This document shows, one piece after another, positions 1-9,406 of a DNA stretch of 64,000 nucleotides. The position numbers were made by a program, and so were the translations under genes. Source of the DNA: an uncultured Oscillospiraceae bacterium (GTDB lineage: Bacteria > Bacillota > Clostridia > Oscillospirales > Oscillospiraceae). Each line of letters starts with the position of its first letter. Position 1 is the stretch's first letter. Location: assembly GCA_947599925.1 (NCBI GenBank), contig CANQFT010000006.1:24482-88481 (forward strand), in the 5' to 3' direction. The notes under the pieces are model-generated. The model made no database searches, was not told where the DNA came from, and saw only the letters and a list, made by a program, of their open reading frames with translations.

Positions 1-1514
1 TCAAAGCCGGTCATGCCGGCCTCGTCACCGTAGTAGATGGTGGGGGCGCCAGGGAAGGCGAAGAGGACGGCGTAGCCCAGCTTGAGCCGCTCCAGACCCT
101 GGCGGCGCTCTTGGTCGGTCATCACATAGGCGGCCCGCTGGTCCTTGGACCAGTCGTTTTTGTGGTCGTGGCCCACCCCAAGGAAGGTCAGGATACGCAG
201 GGTGTCGTGGGTGCCCAGGGAGTTCATGGAGTTTTGGAAGGCGAAGGGCGGATAGTGGTCCCGCAGGGTCTCCATCTCCCAGCGGAAGTCGGCGGCGTCG
301 CCGCCCAGCAGGTAGCCGATCAGGGCCGAGCGCAGAGGGTAGTTCATCAGCCCGTCGCAGTGGCCGCCCCAGACGTGCTTGCGGCGCACGTCATAGGCCG
401 TCTTGATAGAGCCGTCCTCCCACACCTCGCCGATGATCAGGGCGTTGGGGTTTTCCGCTCTGGCGGCCTGGTGGATGCGGTGGACCATCTCGTCGGGCAA
501 TTCGTCGGCCACATCCAGCCGCCAGCCGTCCGCACCGCGGCGCAGCCAGGTGCGGATGATGCCGTTTTCTCCGCAGATGTACTCCAAAAACTCCGGATTC
601 ATCTTGTTGAAGTCGGGCAGGGTGTGGAAGCCCCACCAGGACTTGTACCGGTCGGGCCACCGCTCCCACAAGAACCAGTCGTGGTAGGGGGAGTTGGGGT
701 CGCGGGCCGCGCCGCCCTCGCCGTAGACGCCGGTGGCGTTGAAGTACCGGCTGGCCCAGCCCACATGGTTGAACACGCCGTCCAGAATGATGCGGATGCC
801 CCGCCGGTGGGCGGCCTTGCACAGCCGCTCAAAGTCCTCCAGCGTGCCCAGCATGGGGTCGATCTTCTCATAGTCCGCGGTGCCGTAGCGGTGGTTTTCC
901 AGGGCCTCGAAGATGGGGCAGAAGTAGAGGGTCTCCACCCCCAGCCCGGACAGATAGTCCAGTTTGCTCTCCACGCCCTTGAGACTGCCGCCGAAAAAGT
1001 CCCGGTTGGTGACGCCGCGGCCGGGTTCAGGCTTGTAGATGGGGGCGTCGGCCCAGTTCTGGTGGATGATGCGGTCGCCGGGGCCGGTGTGCTCCGGCAG
1101 GGCCAGACGGCAAAAGCGGTCGGGGAAGATCTGGTAGCACATCCCCTGGCCAAACCAGGTGGGGACCTGGTCGGCGCCGTCGTAGACCGTGAGCTGGTAT
1201 TCCTCCGACTCCATGCGGAAAGGCGGCGTGGAGAAATCCAGCTGGAAGGAGTACCAGATCAGGCCCTGGTAGTCGGCGGGGATGGGGATCTCCGCCTGGA
1301 AGGTGTCCACGTCCAGATGGAAGTCCAGCCAGGGGATGGGGTAGGCCTCCTTGTGGTCGTCACACTGCTCGTAGCGCAGAGTGACCCAGGCCTGGAGATA
1401 GCCCATTTCCCTGGGCGGATGGATCGACAGCGTCACGCTTTCCCCTGCGGCCACGGCGCCTTGGGGAGATTTGCAGGCGGGGTCAAAGGGGTGGAAGATG
1501 GCGGGGTCAAACAC
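1..1514 (-). CDS. GH13 alpha-glycosidase (neopullulanase/maltogenic amylase-like), 3' end truncated by window edge
   Basis: Reverse-strand translation reads ...DGWRLDVADE..., ...IIGEVWEDGS..., ...IYYGDEAGMTGF, typical GH13 conserved regions; GTG start at about 1514. Confidence 0.85.
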   Translation of the reverse strand, partial: MFDPAIFHPFDPACKSPQGAVAAGESVTLSIHPPREMGYLQAWVTLRYEQCDDHKEAYPIPWLDFHLDVDTFQAEIPIPADYQGLIWYSFQLDFSTPPFRMESEEYQLTVYDGADQVPTWFGQGMCYQIFPDRFCRLALPEHTGPGDRIIHQNWADAPIYKPEPGRGVTNRDFFGGSLKGVESKLDYLSGLGVETLYFCPIFEALENHRYGTADYEKIDPMLGTLEDFERLCKAAHRRGIRIILDGVFNHVGWASRYFNATGVYGEGGAARDPNSPYHDWFLWERWPDRYKSWWGFHTLPDFNKMNPEFLEYICGENGIIRTWLRRGADGWRLDVADELPDEMVHRIHQAARAENPNALIIGEVWEDGSIKTAYDVRRKHVWGGHCDGLMNYPLRSALIGYLLGGDAADFRWEMETLRDHYPPFAFQNSMNSLGTHDTLRILTFLGVGHDHKNDWSKDQRAAYVMTDQERRQGLERLKLGYAVLFAFPGAPTIYYGDEAGMTGF

Positions 1515-1556
1515 AAACTATCACCTCGTTATCAGGAATCGTTGGGACAGGCGAGC

Positions 1557-3581
1557 TCACCGCAGGAGGGTGTTTTCCTCCACGGCGGCGCCAAAGCCGC
1601 TTTGAGAGTTGAAGTAGAACTCCAGAATGTCGGCGGCCAGACCAGCCAGGTCACTGCCGCTGCCGCCGTGCTCGGCCACCAGAGCCAGGGCCACCTGCGG
1701 GTCGTCATAGGGCGCGAAGCAGACGAACACGGCGTTGGAGGTGGAGTTGCTCACCTGGGCGGAGCCGGTTTTGGCCCCCACCTGGAAAGGCAGGCCCTGG
1801 AAGTAGGAGCGCAGGGAGCCGGTGGTGGTCAGGTCCAGCATACCTTTTTTGATGGCGTCCAGGTTCTTTTCGTCCAGGGTGATCGTCTCCACCACCTGGG
1901 GCTCATATTCCATCACCGTCTGGGTGTAGTCGGCGGTTTTGGCGTCTTTGAAGAGGTGGGCGCTGTACCGGGTGCCGCCGTTGACCAGCGTGGCGATGTA
2001 GTTGGCCAACTGCAGGGGCGTGAAGCGGTTGTTCTCCTGGCCGATGGCGGCGGAGAGGGTGGAGCCGTCGTACCAGGTCTGGCCCAGGACGTTTTCGGTG
2101 TACTCCGGTCCGGCCACCACGCCGGTCTCCTCCGGGATCTCTATCCCCGTCTTTTCTCCCAGACCAAAGCGGCGGGCGTATTCGTCGATGGTCTCGATGC
2201 CCACTCTGCGGCCTACGTCGTAGAAAAACACGTTGCAGGAGACCTCGATGGCGCGGGTGACATTCACGTTGCCGTGGGTGGTGCCAAACTGACGGTAGAT
2301 CCAGCACTGGGGCTGGGTGCCCTTGTAATAGGTGTACCGGCCGGTGTCCCGGATCAGGGTGGTGGGGGTGATGATCCCCTCTTCCAACCCGGCGGCGGCC
2401 ACCGCCATTTTGAAGGTGGAGCCCGGCGGATAGGCGATGGTGGCACGGTTGTTGAAGGGCTCCAGCGGGTCCTGGACGGCGGCGGCGTAAGCCTGGGTGT
2501 CTTTGTAGATGGTGGAGAGGTCATAGGTGGGGTAGGAGGCCATGGCCAGCACCGAGCCGGAGTGGACGTCCAGCACCACCGCCGCCGCGCCCTCCACGTC
2601 CTCGGTCAAGCCGGGCACCTTGGCGGCCAGGGTGTCCTCCACCTTCTGCTGCAAGGGCAGGTCGATGGTCAGGGCGATGTTGCAGCCCGGCTTGGGCGGC
2701 TCTCTCCAGGACTGGGAGACGATCTTGCCCTTGTCGTTGCGCTCCACCAGCTGGACGCCGGAGGTGCCGCGCAACAGGGGCTCGAAGGCTTTTTCCACGC
2801 CGTCCTTGCCCACGACCTCGTCCATGGCGTAGCCCTGTTCCTGGTAGACGCTCCACTCGTCCTTGTCCATCTTGGCCGTGCGGCCCAGAACGTGGGCGGC
2901 GTAGGAGGTGACGTATTTTCGTGTGGTGACGGGCTCGATGTTCACCCCCGCCAGGGCGTGTTCCCGGACGGCGGAGATGAAGTCGATGTCCACGCCGCTG
3001 GCGAAAACGTAACTCTGCCAGATGACCTCTTTTGTCCGCAGGGCCAGCTCGTAGAGCACGCCGCACAGGGCCCTGGCGTCGGCGTTGGAGAGGCCGGGGT
3101 CCACGCTGTACTCCTCCCGCAGTTGGTCCAGCAGGGCCGGGCCGCTGGCGGCGTCCCAATCCATTTTATCGCAGAGGGCGGCAAAACGGTTCTGAACGCC
3201 CTGGCCGGCGGAGGACAGGGTCAGGGCATAGGGCGGGGCCTGGGCGATGGGCAGCTCGTCCGGCCAGGTCACGCCGTGGTCCTGGGCCAGATGGATGAGC
3301 TGAAGCAGGATGGCGTTTTTCTGGTCTCCCATCAGGCTGGTGTCCAGCGTTACCTGATAGATCACCTGGTTTGTGACCATGGGCCGACCATAGCGGTCGG
3401 TGATGTCGCCGCGGGCGGCGGCCACGGTCTCGCTGCGGCCCACGGATTTCACCGTCCGGGCCAGAAATGCCGCGTGGTTTGTGACCTGCAGGTCGTAGAG
3501 CACAAACAGAAAGCACACCAGCACCGCCACGAAAGCCATCAGCAGACTGAGGGTACGGACCAGTTCCCGGCGTCTACTCAT
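1557..3581 (-). CDS. mrdA: Penicillin-binding protein 2 (transpeptidase)
   Basis: N-terminal TM, YPPGSTFKMA (SxxK), SCN and KTGSAQ motifs; adjacent to mreD/mreC; start MSRRRELVRT preferred over ORF-track start. Confidence 0.9.
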   Translation of the reverse strand: MSRRRELVRTLSLLMAFVAVLVCFLFVLYDLQVTNHAAFLARTVKSVGRSETVAAARGDITDRYGRPMVTNQVIYQVTLDTSLMGDQKNAILLQLIHLAQDHGVTWPDELPIAQAPPYALTLSSAGQGVQNRFAALCDKMDWDAASGPALLDQLREEYSVDPGLSNADARALCGVLYELALRTKEVIWQSYVFASGVDIDFISAVREHALAGVNIEPVTTRKYVTSYAAHVLGRTAKMDKDEWSVYQEQGYAMDEVVGKDGVEKAFEPLLRGTSGVQLVERNDKGKIVSQSWREPPKPGCNIALTIDLPLQQKVEDTLAAKVPGLTEDVEGAAAVVLDVHSGSVLAMASYPTYDLSTIYKDTQAYAAAVQDPLEPFNNRATIAYPPGSTFKMAVAAAGLEEGIITPTTLIRDTGRYTYYKGTQPQCWIYRQFGTTHGNVNVTRAIEVSCNVFFYDVGRRVGIETIDEYARRFGLGEKTGIEIPEETGVVAGPEYTENVLGQTWYDGSTLSAAIGQENNRFTPLQLANYIATLVNGGTRYSAHLFKDAKTADYTQTVMEYEPQVVETITLDEKNLDAIKKGMLDLTTTGSLRSYFQGLPFQVGAKTGSAQVSNSTSNAVFVCFAPYDDPQVALALVAEHGGSGSDLAGLAADILEFYFNSQSGFGAAVEENTLLR

Positions 3582-4098
3582 GGCGCGCCTCCAGTTTGTC
3601 CCCGCCCACCTTGCCGTAGACATACTTGAAAAGAGGGTAGAGCAGGGGAGTGAAGCACAGGCTCCAAAGGGCCTCCTTGCAGGCCACGAGCCCCAGGGCC
3701 TCCGCGCTGCCCAGCCGACTCACCAGGCCCCAGACCACCCGGCACAGCTCCAGCGCGCCCATGGCGGCGCCGGCGCAGAGCAGATAGCCCAGGTAGGTCT
3801 GCCGCACGCCGTACTGACTGGCCGCGCCCGCGGCAAGTCCCATCAGGCAGATGCCGAGGGTCATGCCGCCGGGGACGCCGGGGTAGATGGCGTCGGCCAG
3901 GATCCCCACGCACACGCCAAAGACAGCGCCCAGGCGGGCGCCCTCCCAGAAGGCGACAGCCACCGCCGCCAGGGGCAACAGCACGGGGATGACCCCAAAA
4001 AAGGGGACGCGCCACAGCACCATGGCCTCGAAAAACCAGACCAGGGCCAGGGCCAGGGCGTATAGGAGCCATTTGTGGATCTGATGGCGTGTGGTCAT
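3574..4098 (-). CDS. mreD: Rod shape-determining protein MreD-like membrane protein
   Basis: Hydrophobic multi-TM protein overlapping PBP2 start and directly downstream of mreC. Confidence 0.75.
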   Translation of the reverse strand: MTTRHQIHKWLLYALALALVWFFEAMVLWRVPFFGVIPVLLPLAAVAVAFWEGARLGAVFGVCVGILADAIYPGVPGGMTLGICLMGLAAGAASQYGVRQTYLGYLLCAGAAMGALELCRVVWGLVSRLGSAEALGLVACKEALWSLCFTPLLYPLFKYVYGKVGGDKLEARHE

Positions 4099-4102
4099 GG
4101 TC

Positions 4103-4943
4103 TCACTCCACTGTGTCAAAGGATTTGATGACAAAAACTTGCCGCAGGTGGTCCAAATCGGCCTTGGGGACCACCACGGCGTAGCGGGTCATGCCGGAGG
4201 GGTCGTCGTGGACGCTCTCCACATTGCCCACCACCAGCCCCGCCGGATACACTCCGCCGCGGCCGGAGGTCAGCACCTCGTCTCCCGCCACCAACAGGGC
4301 GTCCTGGGGCAAGAAGGAGAGCTTCAGCCTGCCCTGGGTCATCAGAGAGAAGTCCCCTTCCAGCACGGCGGCGTCGTTGGTGCGGGCCACCATGCCGCCC
4401 ATGTCGATGCCGGTGTCCACCGCCGTCAGCACCGTGGCCCAGTTGAGGCCCACCTCGCTGACCACGCCCACCAGGTCGCCGTAGGCGTCGATGACGCACT
4501 GGCCCACCTCCAGGCCGTAGTTGCTGCCCTTGCTGACGGTGACGGAGGACTCCCAGTTGGAGAGGGTGCGGGTGGTGACGGTGACGCTCTCCAAGGTGAG
4601 GTCGGAGCGCTTTTGGCGCAGTTTCAGCAGTTCCCGGTAGTTCTTGTTCTCCTCGATGGCGGCCTCGCCTTCCCGCGCCTTGGCCTCCATGGCGGAGAGC
4701 TCCTGGCGGAGCCGCTCCACCTCCTGCTCCAGATACTCGGTCTGGTAGCGGTCGTCAAAGGCGCGCTCGCTCCACGCGGAGATGGCGGCCCCGGCCTGGC
4801 GGAAGGGCGAGGTCACTGTGCCCACGATGTTGGCCAGCGGGTCCGAGCCGGAGACGATCAGGGACACCACCAGCGTGATCGCCGCCAACAGCACGGCGAT
4901 CAGGGCCACCAGCACACCGTTGGAGCCAAAAAATTTCTTCATG
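4103..4943 (-). CDS. mreC: Rod shape-determining protein MreC
   Basis: MKKFFGSNGVLVAL TM, coiled coil, ...VGVVSEVGLNWATVLTAVDTGIDMGGMVART... MreC core. Confidence 0.88.
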
Positions 4944-5532
4944 CCCGACCTCCTCGAAGGAGCTCCGGAAGCTCCAGTCCGAAATCCCGAAGGGCCAGCC
5001 CCAGGCGGCATATGGGCAGGCCCATGACGTTGAAATAGTCCCCTGCGATGGCGTCCACCAGCAAAGAGCCCCTGCCCTGGATGCCGTAGGCCCCCGCCTT
5101 GTCCATGGGCTCGCCGCTGGACACATAGGCGTCGATCTCGGCGTCGGAGAGCGCGCGGAAGGTCACGGAGGTCATGAGGCAGTCGGTGAGGACGCGCCGG
5201 CCGCGGCGGACGGCAAAGCCGGTGTAGACCTGGTGGACGGCGCCGGAGAGGAGGCGGAGCATCCGCCTGGCGTCCGCCTCGTCCTGGGGCTTGCCCAGAA
5301 TGGCGTCCCCCTTGGCCACCACCGTATCCGCGGCGATGATCAGCGCCTGGGGACCTTCCAGGGCGGCGCAGGCCGCGGCTTTCTCTCTGGAGATGGCCTC
5401 CACCAACAGCGAAGGGGCCATATCCCGGTCCATGCGCTCGTCGATGTCCACAGGGTGGACGCGGTAGGCGAGACCCATCTGGGTGAGCAATTCCCGGCGC
5501 CGCGGCGAGGCGCTGGCCAGAACGATGTCCAT
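4939..5532 (-). CDS. maf: Maf-like nucleotide pyrophosphatase
   Basis: MDIVLASASPRRRELL...ADTVV...GKPQDEADARRMLRLLSG... Confidence 0.93.
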   Translation of the reverse strand: MDIVLASASPRRRELLTQMGLAYRVHPVDIDERMDRDMAPSLLVEAISREKAAACAALEGPQALIIAADTVVAKGDAILGKPQDEADARRMLRLLSGAVHQVYTGFAVRRGRRVLTDCLMTSVTFRALSDAEIDAYVSSGEPMDKAGAYGIQGRGSLLVDAIAGDYFNVMGLPICRLGLALRDFGLELPELLRGGRA

Positions 5533-5540
5533 CGCTCCGC

Positions 5541-6002
5541 TCACCTTCCGGTGGAGCCAAAGCCGCCCGCGCCCCGCTGGGTCTGGGGCAGGGCGCCGGT
5601 CTGGACCAGGGTGGGTTGGGCGCAGGGGACGATGACCAGCTGGGCGATGCGCTGGCCGGGCTCGATCACATAGTCCTCCGCCCCCAGATCCACAAGCGCC
5701 ACCACCACCTCGCCGCGGTAGTCGCTGTCGATGACGCCCACGCAGTTGGCGGGGGTCAGGCCGTGTTTGGTGGCAAGGCCCGAGCGGGCGAAGATCAGCC
5801 CCACATAGCCCTCCGGGATGGCGACGGCGAGACCTGTGGGCACCTTGACGCAGTTCCAGCGGCCCTGGGCCGCGCCGTCGGCGTACCGCTCCAGGGTCAG
5901 CGGCTCGTCCAGACAGGCGCACAGGTCCAGCCCCGCCGAACCGGCGGTGGCGTACTGGGGCAGGACGGCTTTGGGGTTTAATTTTTGGATGGGCAATTCC
6001 AT
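5541..6002 (-). CDS. dut: dUTP diphosphatase
   Basis: ATAGSAGLDLCA..., GLIFARSGLA, NCVGVIDSDYRGE, GQRIAQLV motifs. Confidence 0.93.
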   Translation of the reverse strand: MELPIQKLNPKAVLPQYATAGSAGLDLCACLDEPLTLERYADGAAQGRWNCVKVPTGLAVAIPEGYVGLIFARSGLATKHGLTPANCVGVIDSDYRGEVVVALVDLGAEDYVIEPGQRIAQLVIVPCAQPTLVQTGALPQTQRGAGGFGSTGR

Positions 6003-6014
6003 AGACGATGACCT

Positions 6015-8051
6015 CTATTCTACATCGCGGTAGTAGAGCCCGCGGGTAAAGTCCCTGGGCGGCAGACCGCCCTCGGCGTACTCCCGCGCCACAGCCAGAC
6101 ACCGCTGGGGCGACTCGTCGGTAAAGGACAGCCGGGCGCAGGACAGCCCCGCGCGTTTCCACTCCGGCTTGTCGGCCAAGTAGAGCACCTGGGAGTTCAA
6201 AAGTTCATAGCGCCCGCTGTCGGTCCGCCGCAGCGGGAAGGTCACGCCCAGGCGGTCGGTGAGGGCCTCGGTCTCCGCGCCGCCAGGGGCCTGCTCCAAC
6301 AGCATCAGCGGCAGACGGCCGTAGACGATGGCCTCGGTGGGCAGGGGCTTGATCAGGTCCCGGAGCAGGGGCCACTTCAACTCAAAAGAGGCGGTGGCCC
6401 CGGCGAAGCCCAGTTCCGCCAGCCCCTCCAGGGTCCGGGAGTTGTATACCCCCAGGCCAAAATCGCCCCACAGGGCAAAGCCGAGGTCCCTGGCCACAGG
6501 GACCAGGTCCCAAGTGGGGACCCGCGCGTGGGTGACGCCCAGGGCGGCCAGGGTCTCCAGCTGTTTTGCCAGGGCGGGGCGCTCCTCGTCCCAACAGACG
6601 CGGGGCAGGGCCGCCCGCAACTGTCCGCCCGCGGCCTGGACCTGCCGGACCCGGTCGGGCGCCTGGGCCAGCACCGCCGCGGGCAGGTCCACAAAGCGGT
6701 GGGGCAGGGCCAGCAGCGCCGGGGTGAGCTGATCCCAGCGGCTCAGGGAGAAGATCAACTCCGGCGGGTCCTCCCGCCGCTTGGCGCCGGGTTGCGGCGG
6801 CAGGGGCAGCGCCCGCCGGTCCGGCGGCGCGGCGCGCTGGGCGGAAAGGGCCTCCAGCCCCTCTCGCCGCAGGGCGTTCAGGGCGGACTTGGGCAGGGAC
6901 AGGCCGGGGGCCAGGTCCAGGGTGGACCCATCGACGCCATAGGGCGTGCCGCCGGTCTTGGAGAGTTGCGCCTCCACGTCCTGGGGCTCCAGGGGCCGGG
7001 TCCGGGCCGTCTCCGGCAGGGGCCCGGTGACTTGGGCGGTATGGCCCTGGCTGTCGGAGACCGTCAGCGCGGCGGCCTCGCCGGGCCGGATGCGCGCCGC
7101 CATGGACACGCCCACCAGGGGCGCTTCCCGGCGGCAGCGGTCCCGCGCCTGGGCGTAGAGGTCCTCCGGGGCCTCCTCGGACTGCCGGACGCCGAACATC
7201 CCGGGGCCGGTCTGCCCCAGGTAGTATCCCTGGGTAAAGCCGGAGCGGGAAAAGGCCCGGCGGAGCCGTTCCAATTCCTGGGCGGTGGGCTCCCGCCGCT
7301 GGCGGATGGCGTCGGCGTAGATTTGGGTGACGATGGCCACATACTCCGCCCGCTTCATCCGGCCCTCGATCTTGACGCAGGCAACGCCCATCTCCTCCAG
7401 TTCCCGCAGGTGCCCCGCCAGGGACATATCTTTCAGAGACAGAGGATACCCGCCGTTGTAGGGGAGGCGGCAGGGCTGGGCGCACAGGCCGCGGTTGCCG
7501 CTTCTGGTGCCCACCATGGCGGAGAGAAAGCACTGGCCGGAGTAGCACATACAAAGGGCCCCGTGGACAAAGGTCTCGATCTGGATGGGGCTGTGGGCGC
7601 AGATGTGGGCGATGGCGCGGCGGGACAGTTCCCGGCTCAGGACCACGCGCTCCATCCCCAGCCCGGCGCAGAACTTCACGCCATCCAGGGAGTGGACGGT
7701 CATCTGGGTGGAGCCGTGGAGGGGCAGGTCCGGGAATTGGCGGCGCAGACAGCGGGCCAGCCCCAGGTCCTGGACCAGCACGGCGTCCACGCCGATGGCG
7801 TTGGCATAGCCCGCCAGGTCCAGGGCGGCGGGCAGTTCCCGGTCGGAGAGGAGGGTGTTCAGCGTCAGATAGACGCGCGCGCCGCGGATGTGGCAGTATT
7901 CCACCGCCGCGGCCAGGTCCTCACGGCTGAAATTTTTGGCCCGGCGGCGGGCGTTGAAATCGCCGCAGCCCAGGTAGACGGCGTTGGCGCCGCTCTGGAC
8001 GGCGGCGGCCACGGCCTCCGGCGAGCCGGCCGGGGAGAGCAGCTCCAGCAT
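6015..8051 (-). CDS. U32 family peptidase
   Basis: LELLSPAGSPEAVAAAVQSGANAVYLG..., CxxxCRxPY-type region, VKIEGRMKRAEYVA. Confidence 0.9.
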   Translation of the reverse strand: MLELLSPAGSPEAVAAAVQSGANAVYLGCGDFNARRRAKNFSREDLAAAVEYCHIRGARVYLTLNTLLSDRELPAALDLAGYANAIGVDAVLVQDLGLARCLRRQFPDLPLHGSTQMTVHSLDGVKFCAGLGMERVVLSRELSRRAIAHICAHSPIQIETFVHGALCMCYSGQCFLSAMVGTRSGNRGLCAQPCRLPYNGGYPLSLKDMSLAGHLRELEEMGVACVKIEGRMKRAEYVAIVTQIYADAIRQRREPTAQELERLRRAFSRSGFTQGYYLGQTGPGMFGVRQSEEAPEDLYAQARDRCRREAPLVGVSMAARIRPGEAAALTVSDSQGHTAQVTGPLPETARTRPLEPQDVEAQLSKTGGTPYGVDGSTLDLAPGLSLPKSALNALRREGLEALSAQRAAPPDRRALPLPPQPGAKRREDPPELIFSLSRWDQLTPALLALPHRFVDLPAAVLAQAPDRVRQVQAAGGQLRAALPRVCWDEERPALAKQLETLAALGVTHARVPTWDLVPVARDLGFALWGDFGLGVYNSRTLEGLAELGFAGATASFELKWPLLRDLIKPLPTEAIVYGRLPLMLLEQAPGGAETEALTDRLGVTFPLRRTDSGRYELLNSQVLYLADKPEWKRAGLSCARLSFTDESPQRCLAVAREYAEGGLPPRDFTRGLYYRDVE

Positions 8052-8056
8052 GGAGG

Positions 8057-8368
8057 TTACTTCTTGCCTTTCAGGGCGAAGATCTCCCGCTTGGCCTCAG
8101 AGAGCTCCAGCTTCAGCTTGGTGGACTCCTCCAGGTACTCCTTCAGCTGGCGGCGGAGGTTTTCCGAACTCTCCTGCTCCCGGAACAGCTCCTCGGTGAT
8201 GTTCATGGCCGAGAGGATACAGCCGTCCACGAGGGAGAGCTTGCCGCCGGAGAGCACCTCTGTCAGCTTGCCGTCCACATACTCGGCGACCCTCTGGGTG
8301 TCGGCGGCGTCGCCCTCCGCCAGCAGGGTGAACGCCCGTCCGCCGATGGACACGGTGACGCGGTTCAT
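8057..8368 (-). CDS. zapA: Cell division protein ZapA
   Basis: MNRVTVSIGGRAFTLLAEGDAADTQRVAEYVDGKL; immediately upstream of U32 peptidase. Confidence 0.85.
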   Translation of the reverse strand: MNRVTVSIGGRAFTLLAEGDAADTQRVAEYVDGKLTEVLSGGKLSLVDGCILSAMNITEELFREQESSENLRRQLKEYLEESTKLKLELSEAKREIFALKGKK

Positions 8369-8622
8369 AACCAGGCCCCCTTTTTCTATTGATGATACAA
8401 GGTATATTATACCAACTATTTCCCCGCTTGAAAAGAGGAAATTTCGACAAAGGCCGCCAGGGGCCAAAAATGCGCCCAGGCCCCTGACCCACCGGGGGCG
8501 GGCCGCGGGCCGTTCTTGACGGCCTGGGGCCCTTGTGGTAAAATACGTTAAATAGCTATTATACTGGTTTTGATGCCGTATCAGTAGAAAATTTGCCAAC
8601 GGCGGAAAGGGGGCGGCCTTTG

Positions 8623-9399
8623 ATGTCCCAAGAGGAATACCGGTCCCGGCAGGAGAGCGCGGACGGCGTCATCGAAGGGCGCAACGCCGTCTTGGAGGCC
8701 CTGCGGGCCGGGGCCAGCATCGACAAGCTGTATCTGGCCAAGGGCGATGTGGACGCGGCCCTGCGGCACCTGGCCTCCACGGCCCGGAGCAAGGGCGTGG
8801 TGGTGGTGGAGTGCGACCGGCGCAAGCTGGACGCCATGAGCCTCACCCACGCCCACCAAGGGGTCATCGCCGTCACCGCCGTGCGGGAATACGCCGACGT
8901 GGACGACATTCTGGACGTGGCCAGGGAGAAGGGGGAGGCCCCGCTGGTCATCGTCTGCGACGAGCTCAGCGACCCCCACAACCTGGGCGCGGTCATCCGC
9001 ACCGCCGAGTGCGCCGGGGCCCACGGGGTCATCATCCCCAAGCGCCGCAGCGCGGGCCTCACCGCTGTGGTGGCCAAGACCTCGGCGGGCGCGGTGAGCT
9101 ACGTGCCCGTAGCCCGCGTGCCCAACCTGACGGCCTGTCTGAAGGACTTGAAAGCCAGGGGCCTGTGGGTCTACGGCACCGCCATGGACGGGGAGAGCCC
9201 GCTCTACCAGGCCGATCTGACCGGCCCCGCCGCCATTGTCATCGGCAGTGAGGGGGACGGCATGAGCCGCCTTGTGTCCGAGACCTGCGATATGCGGCTG
9301 TCCATCCCCATGAGAGGCCGCCTTAACTCCTTGAACGCCAGCGCCGCCGCCGCCATCGTCATCTTTGAGGCGGTGCGCCAGCGGCTGGGGAGGGGGTGA
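8623..9399 (+). CDS. rlmB: 23S rRNA (guanosine-2'-O)-methyltransferase RlmB / TrmH family
   Basis: EGRNAVLEAL..., VCDELSDPHNLGAVIRTAECAGAHGVIIPKRRSAGL, IVIGSEGDGMSRL, NSLNASAAAAIVIFE. Confidence 0.92.
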   Translation: MSQEEYRSRQESADGVIEGRNAVLEALRAGASIDKLYLAKGDVDAALRHLASTARSKGVVVVECDRRKLDAMSLTHAHQGVIAVTAVREYADVDDILDVAREKGEAPLVIVCDELSDPHNLGAVIRTAECAGAHGVIIPKRRSAGLTAVVAKTSAGAVSYVPVARVPNLTACLKDLKARGLWVYGTAMDGESPLYQADLTGPAAIVIGSEGDGMSRLVSETCDMRLSIPMRGRLNSLNASAAAAIVIFEAVRQRLGRG

Positions 9400-9406
9400 G
9401 CGCGCC

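Noticed and set aside
111-3629. 1172-aa plus-strand ORF
   Set aside because: Antisense to GH13 and PBP2; low-complexity G/V/H/Q composition typical of a high-GC reverse frame; no start or RBS logic.
8369-8599. N-terminal extension of the ZapA ORF
   Set aside because: Non-ZapA sequence through promoter region; ATG at 8368 matches the family start.
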